Below, in pieces: positions 7,007 to 13,941 of a stretch of DNA of 14,825 nt. Location: assembly GCA_031272345.1 (NCBI GenBank), contig JAISTZ010000145.1, forward strand, positions 1 to 14,825, given 5' to 3'. Position numbers and translations under genes: made by a program. The number at the start of each line of letters is the position of its first letter. Positions within the stretch are counted from its first letter, which is position 1. Under the pieces are notes generated by a model. That model did not search any database. It had not been told where the DNA came from and worked only from the letters and a program-made list of their open reading frames with translations. The DNA comes from Spirochaetaceae bacterium (GTDB lineage Bacteria; Spirochaetota; Spirochaetia; Treponematales; Treponemataceae).

Positions 7007-7569
7007 GCCGGGTTCTGCCGGACACCGGGCGCGTACCCGTAAAAATCCACCACGGACCTGCCGTATTCCCGTGAATCAATCTTCGCGAGCCCCCAGGCGG
7101 CCGCGGGGAGGGGGTCTTCCCTGGGCCGGTGGATGAGGGCGAGACCTGCCGGGGCAAGGAGCCCCCTGGTTCCGATGGTCTCAAGGAGGGAAGCGCGGAA
7201 TTTGTAGGGGAAGGGGGGATCGCAGAACATCACGCTGAAGGGGGTCTTGCACCGGGCAAGGAAGCGCTCCGCCGGGACAAAGTGGCAGACCAGGGCCTTC
7301 CCGGTGATTTCCTCCGCCAGGGCCGCGTTTGCCAGCAGGACCGCCCGTTTGAGCCGGTCGCTTTCCGCCAGTTCCACCGGGAAGGCCCCCCTGGAGAGGG
7401 CCTCCAGGGCCACGATGCCGCTCCCGGAAAACAGGTCCAGGAAGGTCTTCCCGGAAAGGTCCCCAAGAACGGCAAAGACCGACTCCCGCATCCTGTCCAT
7501 GGCGGGCCGGATGATTCCCGGCGGGCACTGGAACACCCGCCCCCGGAGCTCCCCTCCGGTCACCCTCAC
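7003..7569 (-). CDS. rsmD: 16S rRNA (guanine(966)-N2)-methyltransferase RsmD
   Basis: A 188-residue SAM-dependent methyltransferase that modifies G966 (E. coli numbering) of 16S rRNA during 30S assembly. It begins MRVTGGELRGR, the typical RsmD start, then RPAMDRMRESVFAVL (21-35, matching the family RPTxDRVRExLF motif), the SAM-binding DLFSGSGIVALEALSRG (45-61), and the catalytic DPPF (117-120). I chose the GTG at 7567-7569 because it gives the family N-terminus and because its GTGA overlaps the TGA stop of the upstream FAD gene, a translational-coupling arrangement. An in-frame ATG at 7623 would add 18 residues that overlap that gene and do not resemble RsmD. The end of the gene carries the rel promoter. 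Confidence 0.92.
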   Translation of the reverse strand: MRVTGGELRGRVFQCPPGIIRPAMDRMRESVFAVLGDLSGKTFLDLFSGSGIVALEALSRGAFPVELAESDRLKRAVLLANAALAEEITGKALVCHFVPAERFLARCKTPFSVMFCDPPFPYKFRASLLETIGTRGLLAPAGLALIHRPREDPLPAAAWGLAKIDSREYGRSVVDFYGYAPGVRQNPA

Positions 7570-8852
7570 GGGCGGCCCTGCCTGCGGAGGATTCCGTCCG
7601 CGGCCCTCATCCCGGAGGCCCACGCCCCGGTGATTCCCCGGCTGGTGCCCGCCCCGTCCCCCACCAGGTAGAGGTCCTCCGCCGCCATGAAGGAGTCGCT
7701 TAGAAAGACGGGCTTGTTCGCGTAGAGTTTGATTTCCGGGTAATACATGATGGTGCTCGGGTGGAGGACCCCGGGCACGATGGTGTCGAGCTTTTTAAGG
7801 GACTGCCAGATGGACTCCAGGAATTTCGACGGCATCGCCAGGGCGATGTCCCCGGGGGTGGCGCTCCCCAGGGTCGGCTCGAAGTCGTAGAGGTCCCCGT
7901 TCAGGCCGCCCCTGGTGGTGCGCTGGCCCAGCCTGAAGTCCCCGATGCGCTGCATGATGGGGTGGCCCCCCCCGGCGAGCATGGCCATGGACGCCAGCAT
8001 TTCCGCGTAGTCCTGGCCCGAGGCGATGGGCTCCGTGAAGGAGACGGTCCGCAGGAGGGCGAAATTGACGAGCCCGTTGGGGGCGGAGTTTTCCGAATAG
8101 GCGTGGCCGTTCACGCTGTAGTAGACCGAGCCGTTGAGGGTCGTGTATTTTTCCTGCACCACGTGGGCGCTCCCGGAATTGGTGCAGAAGGTGCGGGTCT
8201 TGTCCGGGAAGAGGAACTTGGGGTCGTAGTAGTCCCTGACGATGGGGTAGCGCTCCAGGGTCGTTTCAACCCGGAGGCCCACGTCGATGCTGTTGTCCGT
8301 ATAGGGTATGCCGGTCGCCGCCATGAAGGAGCGGAGAAAATCGCACCCGGACCTGCCGGGGGCCACGATGAGGGACCCGTAGGACACCTCCCGCTTGCTT
8401 GTGACGGCCCGGTGTGCGCCGGTGTCCGCGGAGACGAGGGTCTCCCCGAAGGCGAATTCCACCTGCTTTTCAGTCAATTCGCCGACGAGCTTTTTTATGA
8501 GGACGATTCCCCCGTCCGTGCCCAGGTGGGCCTGCCTGATCTTGAGCAGCTTCACCCCGATCCGCTCGGCCCGTTTTTCGTAGACCCCGATGTTTTGCTG
8601 GTCCAGGATTTTCGGCCCAAGGAATGACTCGATGTCCCCCAGGTAGGCCGAGGCGGTTTTTTCGTCCCAGTATTCCAGGGGGAACCCGATGGGGAAGGTG
8701 AAGTTCATCTTGCAGTCGTTCCTGAGGCCCCCGGAGGAAATGCGGGCGGACTCGAGGAGGAGGATCCTGGCGTTGGGTTTTTTCTCCAGAAGCCTGAAGG
8801 CGGCGGCCAGCCCCGCGGGGCCCGATCCGGTTATAACACAGTCATAGGTCAT
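7566..8852 (-). CDS. FAD-dependent dehydrogenase-like flavoprotein of unknown substrate
   Basis: This 428-residue protein has an N-terminal dinucleotide-binding fold, VITGSGPAGLAAAFRLLEK (6-24), with an acidic residue at the end of the second strand (LLLES, 31-35). The C-terminal FAD-closing motif YLVGDGAGTSRGITGAWASG (395-414) is intact. Between them are GGLRNDCKMNF (41-51) and LIVAPGRSGCDFL (161-173). The layout resembles the uncharacterised FAD-dependent dehydrogenases often grouped as COG2509; I recognise the fold, not the substrate. There is no signal peptide, so it should be cytoplasmic. The ATG overlaps the stop of the upstream gene (TGATG) and its own stop overlaps the rsmD start (GTGA), so it is translated as part of a polycistronic message. 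A role in sugar-nucleotide or quinone metabolism cannot be inferred from neighbours alone. Confidence 0.82.
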   Translation of the reverse strand: MTYDCVITGSGPAGLAAAFRLLEKKPNARILLLESARISSGGLRNDCKMNFTFPIGFPLEYWDEKTASAYLGDIESFLGPKILDQQNIGVYEKRAERIGVKLLKIRQAHLGTDGGIVLIKKLVGELTEKQVEFAFGETLVSADTGAHRAVTSKREVSYGSLIVAPGRSGCDFLRSFMAATGIPYTDNSIDVGLRVETTLERYPIVRDYYDPKFLFPDKTRTFCTNSGSAHVVQEKYTTLNGSVYYSVNGHAYSENSAPNGLVNFALLRTVSFTEPIASGQDYAEMLASMAMLAGGGHPIMQRIGDFRLGQRTTRGGLNGDLYDFEPTLGSATPGDIALAMPSKFLESIWQSLKKLDTIVPGVLHPSTIMYYPEIKLYANKPVFLSDSFMAAEDLYLVGDGAGTSRGITGAWASGMRAADGILRRQGRP

Positions 8853-9964
8853 CAGCTTTCGTCACCCCTGAGGCGGGACTCCCGCACCGCTTCCCGCACC
8901 AGGCCGCTCCGCCCCTTGCGCACGATCAGGGCCTTCCCGTCCTTGATCGCCACGATGATCCCGGACACCCCGCAGAGGGCCACGGGAATGTCCGAATACA
9001 CGGAGCACCCGCTGCTTTCTACAAACACCGCATGGTCCTGGGAGGGGGGCGCGCAGGCCGCGAAGGCGTCCCAGCTCCCGATGTCGTCCCAGGCGAATTC
9101 GGCGATGACGCACCGGGCCCGGTCTGTTTTTTCCGCCACCGCCGAGTCTATCGAGACCGGCTCCGTGCGGGCGTACACGTCCCCGAGACCCTCCCAGTCC
9201 CTGAGCACGTTGACCCCCCGGTTCCTGGTGATTTTGGGGGAGGTTTTTTCCAGGGCGGCGAACACCGAGGGAATCCCCGGGGCGGACCTGGCGATTTCCC
9301 TGCGGTAGAGGTCCTCCCTGAAGGCGAACATGCCGCTGTTCCACCAGTAGCCGCCCCTTTGCAGAAAGGCTTGGGCGGTTGCTTCGTCGGGCTTCTCCTT
9401 GAAGGAGCGGATTTCGTAGACCCCCTCCTCGTCCGGCGCGGGATCCCCGGCTTCGATGTACCCGAACCCCGTGGCGGGAAAGGACGGGGGAATCCCGAAG
9501 CACACGAAATAGCCCCCGGCGGCGGAACGGGCGGCTTTTTGGCAACTGGAGGCGAACTGGGCCCCCGTGGAGATGATGTGGTCGCTGGTGAGCACCAGGA
9601 CCGTGCGCTCCCCGGGGCCCTCCCCATGGGCGGCCCACGCCAGGGCGAGCTGCACCGCGGCGGCCGTGTGCCTGGGGCAGGGCTCCAGGAGAATCGTCAG
9701 GCTTGAATCCAGCCGCTCCGCATCGGCCCCGGGGAGCCTCTCCCGCAGGGCGAGGCACTGCTCCAGGACGAGTCCCTCAAATTCGCTCCGGGTTACCACG
9801 TGAATCCGTTGGGTGTGCTGAAAGAGGAGGGAGCGCTCCAGGGCCATCTGAAAAAACGACAGCCCCCCGCCCATCACGATGAACTGCTTGGGGTGAGTTT
9901 TTGTGGAAAGGGGCCAGAGGCGCTCACCGATACCGCCCGCAAGAATGACTATGTCCGTAAACAT
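8852..9964 (-). CDS. manC: Mannose-1-phosphate guanylyltransferase (GDP-mannose pyrophosphorylase)
   Basis: This 370-residue nucleotidyltransferase makes GDP-mannose from mannose 1-phosphate and GTP for glycan or glycolipid synthesis. Motifs in order are the nucleotide-binding LAGGIGERLWPLS (8-20) with PKQF (25-28), the EPCPRHTAAAV metal/nucleotide region (94-104), LTSDH (125-129), SFKEKP (187-192), GGYWWNSGMF (204-213) and the late SIDSAVAEKT (271-280). All are characteristic of type II mannose-1-phosphate guanylyltransferases. It ends without the fused phosphomannose isomerase cupin domain of 470-residue ManC/AlgA proteins, so it is the short monofunctional form. A GAGGTGA site lies about 5 bases before the ATG. 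It begins 9 bases after the exported unknown protein and overlaps the flavoprotein start at TGATG. The genes for GDP-mannose use are not in the window. Confidence 0.92.
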   Translation of the reverse strand: MFTDIVILAGGIGERLWPLSTKTHPKQFIVMGGGLSFFQMALERSLLFQHTQRIHVVTRSEFEGLVLEQCLALRERLPGADAERLDSSLTILLEPCPRHTAAAVQLALAWAAHGEGPGERTVLVLTSDHIISTGAQFASSCQKAARSAAGGYFVCFGIPPSFPATGFGYIEAGDPAPDEEGVYEIRSFKEKPDEATAQAFLQRGGYWWNSGMFAFREDLYRREIARSAPGIPSVFAALEKTSPKITRNRGVNVLRDWEGLGDVYARTEPVSIDSAVAEKTDRARCVIAEFAWDDIGSWDAFAACAPPSQDHAVFVESSGCSVYSDIPVALCGVSGIIVAIKDGKALIVRKGRSGLVREAVRESRLRGDES

Positions 9965-9973
9965 CCTGTCACC

Positions 9974-10717
9974 TCACAATTTTTCGTACACGTACATACA
10001 AAACGTCTTTATGCGGTTCATAAAGGACGTTTCTATCCGGTCCTTCAGGAAAAAAATCACCGGCGCTTTGACCCCCCCGATGCCGTAGAGCACCAGGGAG
10101 TCCCCGGCCCGGAACACGACGATCGTTGAATTCATGCAGCTTTTTTTGACTGCCGTGATGCCCCTGGCCTTGAGGTCGTTGTTGTTGCTCATGGAATAGA
10201 AGAGCCCCTCCCCGTCGCGCCGGAGCACGATGGATGCGTCGATGGGGGTGAAGGGCTCCATGACCAGGGCCGCGTTTATGCCCACCGAATCGCCCTGAGT
10301 CTTTTGGGAACGCACCTCGGCGGAGGAATACAGGTCGTACCAGGTTTGACCGGACACGGACCAGTAGGGGATTCCCCGGTAGGAGGGGATGTCCAGGAGG
10401 ATGTCCCGCAGCCGGCCCGTCAGGTCATCCTCCGGCCTGTAGGGTCTGATTTGAATCACCTCCACCAGGTAGCTGGGGTTCAGGTCCTTGATGGCCCCGA
10501 TCGCCGCCTTTAGGTTGACGTTCACGGGCTCTATGGAAATCGACTTTGCCCTTCCGGTGTTGCGGATAAGGATTTCCCCTGAATCGAGCCTGGCCCGCTC
10601 GGAGGCGGTGAGGTTGGCGTTGAACACCCCGGGCGCAAGCCCGAAGGCGCCCTCCGCCGCCAAAATCATCAATCCCGCGAGGAGTGTCCGTCTGATAGCC
10701 CCTGTTTGTCTTTTCAT
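9974..10717 (-). CDS. Exported protein of unknown function
   Basis: I do not recognise the family with confidence. From the ATG at 10717 the protein has 247 residues and begins MKRQTGAIRRTLLAGLMIL, a basic then hydrophobic signal sequence with a likely cleavage after AEGAFG or a nearby small residue. There is no lipobox cysteine, so it should be periplasmic or loosely surface-attached. The mature part has no further membrane segment; it contains YRGIPYWSVSGQTWYDLYSS and ends in a hydrophobic-aromatic stretch. The AGGAA at 9-base spacing favours the start at 10717; an alternative ATG at 10726 adds three residues. It is the first gene of a tight minus-strand stack (manC begins 9 bases later), with a promoter at 10748-10776. 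A link to envelope glycan made with GDP-mannose is possible but only a neighbourhood inference. Confidence 0.75.
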   Translation of the reverse strand: MKRQTGAIRRTLLAGLMILAAEGAFGLAPGVFNANLTASERARLDSGEILIRNTGRAKSISIEPVNVNLKAAIGAIKDLNPSYLVEVIQIRPYRPEDDLTGRLRDILLDIPSYRGIPYWSVSGQTWYDLYSSAEVRSQKTQGDSVGINAALVMEPFTPIDASIVLRRDGEGLFYSMSNNNDLKARGITAVKKSCMNSTIVVFRAGDSLVLYGIGGVKAPVIFFLKDRIETSFMNRIKTFCMYVYEKL

Positions 10718-10739
10718 TCCACCCATTTCCTGCTATACC
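10711..10739 (+). promoter_or_regulatory. Candidate promoter for the aminotransferase-peptidase unit
   Basis: TTTTCA (10711-10716, 4 of 6), a 17-base spacer and TATACC (10734-10739, 4 of 6) preceded by TG at the extended -10 position. The predicted start is near 10746. The -35 element lies over the start codon of the opposing gene. The -10 element is one arm of the inverted repeat at 10731-10756. Confidence 0.4.
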
Positions 10740-10756
10740 TGTGACAAAGTATAGCA
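10731..10756. repeat. Perfect 8-bp inverted repeat between divergent genes (possible operator)
   Basis: TGCTATAC (10731-10738) and GTATAGCA (10749-10756) are perfect inverted arms with a 10-base spacer. Each arm, read inward on its own strand, is an extended -10 element (TG-N-TATAC). The dyad may therefore be a repressor operator or simply two facing promoters with the same core. It is the only strong structure in the gap between 10717 and 10799. Confidence 0.6.
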
Positions 10757-10776
10757 CGGATAGCCGGTTCGCGCAA
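10748..10776 (-). promoter_or_regulatory. Promoter for the exported-protein/manC gene stack
   Basis: On the minus strand TTGCGC (10776-10771, 3 of 6) is followed after exactly 17 bases by TATACT (10753-10748, 5 of 6), with a TG one base upstream of it making an extended -10. The predicted start is near 10741, 15-24 bases before the possible start codons. Confidence 0.55.
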
Positions 10777-10798
10777 GTATCGGCGTCGAGGAGGACAC

Positions 10799-12004
10799 AT
10801 GCCCATCGCAAAGGGAATTGCCGAAGCCATGACCAGCCCCCAGGCATCGGCGATCAGGAAGATGTTTGAAGAGGGAATCGCCCTCAAAAAAAAATACGGG
10901 GAGGACGCTGTGTGCGATTTCAGCCTGGGGAATCCGGACCTGGAGCCCCCCCCGGAGGTTGACCGGGCGATTCGGGCCCAGGCGTCCCTCGTGCAGAAGG
11001 GCAAACACGGGTACATGCCCAACCCCGGCTACCGGGACACCCGCGTTGCCATGGCGGAGAAGGCCTCCCTGGAACAGGGGGTCGCCGTTCCGCCGGACAA
11101 CATCGTGATGACCTGCGGGGCCGCCGCGGCCCTGAGCTGCGTTTTTAAGGCGATTCTTGAGCCCCAGGGGGAAGTGATTGTTCCGGCCCCGTGCTTTCCC
11201 GACTACTACCACTATGCGGCGAACCACGGGGGCCGGCTCATCCCGGTTCCGGCGAGGGCGGATTTTTCCCTGGACGTTGACGCCGTGCAAAAAGCCCTGT
11301 CCCCCAAAACGTGCGCGGTGCTCATCAACTCGCCGAACAATCCCTCGGGGAAAATTTACACCACAGGGGAGCTCGCTGCCCTGGCCGGGGCGCTCACCGA
11401 ACACGGGAACCGTCCGGGGAATCGCGTCCCCTACCTGGTGGCCGATGAGCCCTACCGGGACATCGTCTACGACGGCCGGGAGGTCCCCGCCCTCTTCGGC
11501 CTCTACGGGGAGACCCTCACCGCCACGTCCTTCGCGAAGAATCTGAGCATCCCCGGCGAGCGCATCGGCTACATCGCCGTGAACCCCGCCGCGTCCCAGG
11601 GCGCGCAGGTGGCCGCCGCCTGCGCCTTCGCCGCCAGGATTTTGGGCTTCGTCAACGCCCCGGCCTTTTTTCAGCGGGTTGTTGCGGCGGCCTGGAAGTG
11701 CCGCCCGGATTTTTCTTCCTACAGGACCCGCCGGGACGCCCTCATGTCAGCCCTGGACGGCGCGGGCATAACCTACGCCGTGCCCGAGGGGGCCTTCTAT
11801 CTCTTCTGCAAGGTCCCGCCCCGGACGCAACCGGGCGATTCCTCCGACGGGGCCTTCTGCGAGCACCTGAGGGCCAACCTGGTGCTCTGCGCCCCCGGAA
11901 GCAGCTTCTTCTGCCCCGGCTGGTTCAGGATGGCCTACTGTGTGCCCGAAAAGACGATAGACACCGCCAGGGACGCCCTCAAAAGGGCTGTGGAAAGGTG
12001 GTAG
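10799..12004 (+). CDS. Pyridoxal-phosphate-dependent aminotransferase, class I/II
   Basis: A 401-residue fold-type I aminotransferase of the aspartate/aromatic aminotransferase superfamily. It transfers an amino group between an amino acid and a 2-oxoacid, using PLP in the cytoplasm. Visible signatures are SLGNPDLEPP (42-51), the substrate/cofactor motif NSPNNPSGKIY (177-187), ADEPYRDIVYDG (215-226) with the Asp that pairs with the PLP ring nitrogen, and SFAKNLSIPGERIGY (244-258), whose K247 is the PLP-binding lysine. R377 in WFRMAYC is positioned like the arginine that binds the substrate carboxylate. The ATG at 10799 follows GAGGAGG at 4-base spacing. A run of nine A at 10886-10894 codes for the lysines at 30-32 and is unusual in so GC-rich a gene. 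It is followed after 13 bases by an M20 peptidase, probably in one transcript. The exact amino acid specificity cannot be read. Confidence 0.9.
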   Translation: MPIAKGIAEAMTSPQASAIRKMFEEGIALKKKYGEDAVCDFSLGNPDLEPPPEVDRAIRAQASLVQKGKHGYMPNPGYRDTRVAMAEKASLEQGVAVPPDNIVMTCGAAAALSCVFKAILEPQGEVIVPAPCFPDYYHYAANHGGRLIPVPARADFSLDVDAVQKALSPKTCAVLINSPNNPSGKIYTTGELAALAGALTEHGNRPGNRVPYLVADEPYRDIVYDGREVPALFGLYGETLTATSFAKNLSIPGERIGYIAVNPAASQGAQVAAACAFAARILGFVNAPAFFQRVVAAAWKCRPDFSSYRTRRDALMSALDGAGITYAVPEGAFYLFCKVPPRTQPGDSSDGAFCEHLRANLVLCAPGSSFFCPGWFRMAYCVPEKTIDTARDALKRAVERW

Positions 12005-12017
12005 CAAGGAGGCGTCC

Positions 12018-13154
12018 GTGAAAATCACCGCTGAAATCGAGGGGTACATCGCCTCCCGCGAGGGGGAATTCCTTGAGCTGCTCAAAACCCTCGCCAAAAT
12101 CCCCGCCCCGTCCAACCACGAAGAAAAGCGGGCCGCCTTCATCAAGGACTGGCTCCGGAAGAACGGCGCACAGGGGGTGTACATCGACGGGGCCCTGAAC
12201 GTGGTGTATCCCGTGAACCTCGGCGCGGAGAACCGGCTCAGGGTGTTCATGGCCCACACGGACGTGGTGTTTCCCGACACGGAGGAGCTTCCCCTGCGGG
12301 TTTCGGGGGGTAAGATTTTCGCCCCCGGGGTGGGGGACGACACGGCGAACCTGGTCGCCCTGCTCTTTGCGGCAAAATTCATCGCGGAGAAGGGACTGAC
12401 CCCGGCGGAGGGGCGGGGAGTCCTTCTGGTGGCGAATTCCGGGGAGGAGGGGCTGGGGAATCTCCGGGGGGCCAGGAAGATCTGCGGGGACTTCGGGGGC
12501 CGGATCGACGAGTTTGTTTCGTTTGACGGCGTCTATTCCCACATGACCTGCTCCGCCGTGGGGTCCCGGCGGTTCAAAATCACCCTGCGCGCCGAGGGGG
12601 GCCACTCCTGGGGGAACTTCGGAAACAAAAGCGCCGTCCTGGAGCTGGCGGAACTCATCGTCAGCCTCAGGGACATCAAACTGCCCAGGAAGGGAAAGAC
12701 CACCTGGAACTGCGGGGTCATCTCCGGGGGCGCCTCGGTGAACACCATAGCCCAGAGCGCGGAGATGCTCTACGAATTCCGTTCCGACCGGGGGGAGAAC
12801 CTTTTGCTCATGCAGGAACGCCTGGAGGACGCCCTGGACGCCTGCCGGGACCGGGGAGTCAGGGTCGACTGTGTGCTCGCCGGGGAGCGGCCCTGCGCCT
12901 CCGGGGTGGATTCCCTCGGCCAGAGGCGGCTCACCGAGCGGTGCCGGGGCGCCGTCAGGGACTGGGCCGGGGTTGACGCGCAACTGGAGGCCGCCTCCAC
13001 GGACAGCAACGTCCCCCTGTCCCTGGGGATCCCGGCGGTCACCCTGGGGTGCTATGCCGGGGGAGGGGCCCACACCAGGGAGGAATGGGTGGATACGGAA
13101 AGCCTGAAAGCGGGATACCGAATCGCCTTTGACGTGATTTTAGACTCCTTTTAA
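12018..13154 (+). CDS. M20-family zinc metallopeptidase/amidohydrolase
   Basis: This 378-residue protein belongs to the M20 dizinc hydrolases (dipeptidase, peptidase T, ArgE/DapE and carboxypeptidase G2 relatives), which cleave terminal amino acids or N-acyl groups. Likely metal ligands and catalytic residues in order are H80 and D82 (FMAHTDVV), the bridging D107 (PGVGDDTANLVALL), the general-base E143 and ligand E144 (NSGEEGLGNLRG), D170 (SFDGVYSHM) and H352 (GGGAHTREEW). The inserted dimerisation domain begins around residue 180, with GGHSWGNFGNKSA (194-206). The start is GTG at 12018 with an AAGGAGG site 5 bases before it. It lies 13 bases downstream of the aminotransferase, suggesting peptide hydrolysis followed by amino-acid transamination. 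There is no signal peptide, so it is cytoplasmic. Peptidase rather than deacylase is the better guess. Confidence 0.88.
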   Translation: MKITAEIEGYIASREGEFLELLKTLAKIPAPSNHEEKRAAFIKDWLRKNGAQGVYIDGALNVVYPVNLGAENRLRVFMAHTDVVFPDTEELPLRVSGGKIFAPGVGDDTANLVALLFAAKFIAEKGLTPAEGRGVLLVANSGEEGLGNLRGARKICGDFGGRIDEFVSFDGVYSHMTCSAVGSRRFKITLRAEGGHSWGNFGNKSAVLELAELIVSLRDIKLPRKGKTTWNCGVISGGASVNTIAQSAEMLYEFRSDRGENLLLMQERLEDALDACRDRGVRVDCVLAGERPCASGVDSLGQRRLTERCRGAVRDWAGVDAQLEAASTDSNVPLSLGIPAVTLGCYAGGGAHTREEWVDTESLKAGYRIAFDVILDSF

Positions 13155-13230
13155 CCCCTGATTCAGCAATTTTTTTCCTTTTCGTATTTAGTTTTTTTTT
13201 CCTACGCCGAGATTCTTGGTAAGGTACAAC
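13155..13230 (+). other. T-rich intergenic spacer, no clear promoter or hairpin
   Basis: The spacer contains several T runs (including T7 near 13171 and T9 near 13191) and marks a change from GC-rich to AT-richer DNA. I see no stable stem before the T runs, so it is not a convincing terminator, and I find no well-spaced -35/-10 pair for the gene that follows. Confidence 0.4.
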
Positions 13231-13941
13231 ATGAAAAAACTAATTTTTGGATTGTTTTATTTTCTTGCCCTCTCCCTTGTTTTTGCGAAGGGAACGAAAG
13301 ACACGGTTCCCCCAAAAATCTCCGGCAATGGTCTTGCGGAGGAAACACACAAGGGATCGGCTGAGGTCTTTGCAGCGGGGACGCAACAGGAATTTTCCTC
13401 GGGGTCCCAGCAGCAATTTGCCGCCGGAAGGCTTGCGGGATTCGTGTGGGCTCTGCAAACCGTAGAACCCCTCACGGATGTCATCGCAAAGCAATTCGGC
13501 GGAAACGAAAACCTGCAAGAAGTCCGGGTCTACATCTCCAAGGATGTCATCCTGACGGCATCGAATGCGGATTTTAAACCCTCCAAGGATCTTTCTACCG
13601 TAATGGGCAGACAGGTCTTCAGCATAAAAAAAGGAACCAGAGGCAAAATCGTGAACGCCGACTTGACCAAGGGGCTTCTGACGGTCGCCTTTATTGCGGA
13701 AAGTAACGGTGATTTTCCCCTCCAACCCCTGGCGTTTCAACTCCGCCAGTCCGGAGACACGGGAAAATACTTTCTGCTCCATAAAAATAGCGAACAGGTT
13801 TCCTTCGGGAACACACCATTCGATGTGACCTACGAAGGAAAAGACGGGCCTTATTTGCTGCTTCAGCTTGATGCTACCGCTGACGATATACGGAGCGTAC
13901 CTGGCGTCCAGCCATATCAAAAAACGGGTGGTGAACAATAA
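13231..13941 (+). CDS. Exported protein of unknown function, co-transcribed with a SPOR-domain protein
   Basis: This 236-residue protein is not one I recognise. The start MKKLIFGLFYFLALSLVFAK is a textbook signal peptide, with cleavage likely at VFA-K; there is no lipobox cysteine, so the mature protein is probably periplasmic or outer-membrane associated. Residues just after the signal are Gln/Ser/Ala-rich, with the near repeat QQEFSSGSQQQFAAG. The rest looks like a soluble, beta-rich domain (VRVYISKDVILTA, RGKIVNADLTKGLLTVAF). I chose the ATG at 13231, with AAGG 7 bases upstream, over a TTG at 13216. Its TAA stop overlaps the next ATG (TAATG), so it is translationally coupled to the SPOR protein and probably acts with it in the envelope. 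Base composition is clearly lower in GC than the genes to its left. Confidence 0.8.
   Translation: MKKLIFGLFYFLALSLVFAKGTKDTVPPKISGNGLAEETHKGSAEVFAAGTQQEFSSGSQQQFAAGRLAGFVWALQTVEPLTDVIAKQFGGNENLQEVRVYISKDVILTASNADFKPSKDLSTVMGRQVFSIKKGTRGKIVNADLTKGLLTVAFIAESNGDFPLQPLAFQLRQSGDTGKYFLLHKNSEQVSFGNTPFDVTYEGKDGPYLLLQLDATADDIRSVPGVQPYQKTGGEQ

Noticed and set aside
5814..7136. Long open frame on the plus strand (440 codons) opposite rel
   Set aside because: It is an antisense shadow of a very GC-rich gene. The minus-strand frame has clear RelA/SpoT motifs; the plus-strand translation has only low-complexity Gly/Pro/Asp/Val with no family motif and no ribosome-binding site.
6972..7184. N-terminal extension of rel up to an ATG at 7184
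   Set aside because: It overlaps the end of rsmD, is Pro/Arg/Gly-rich without similarity to the RSH N-terminus, and would place the good promoter inside the coding region.
7570..7623. ATG start for rsmD at 7623
   Set aside because: The extra 18 residues overlap the flavoprotein and do not fit the family; the GTG at 7569 gives MRVTGGELRG and a GTGA coupling junction.
10739..10748. CRP-type half-site (TGTGA) in the spacer of the divergent dyad
   Set aside because: Only one half-site is present; no TCACA partner at the proper distance.
11979..13073. Minus-strand open frame of 364 codons opposite the M20 peptidase
   Set aside because: It is Pro/Gly/Val-rich without motifs; the plus strand carries all M20 metal ligands in order.
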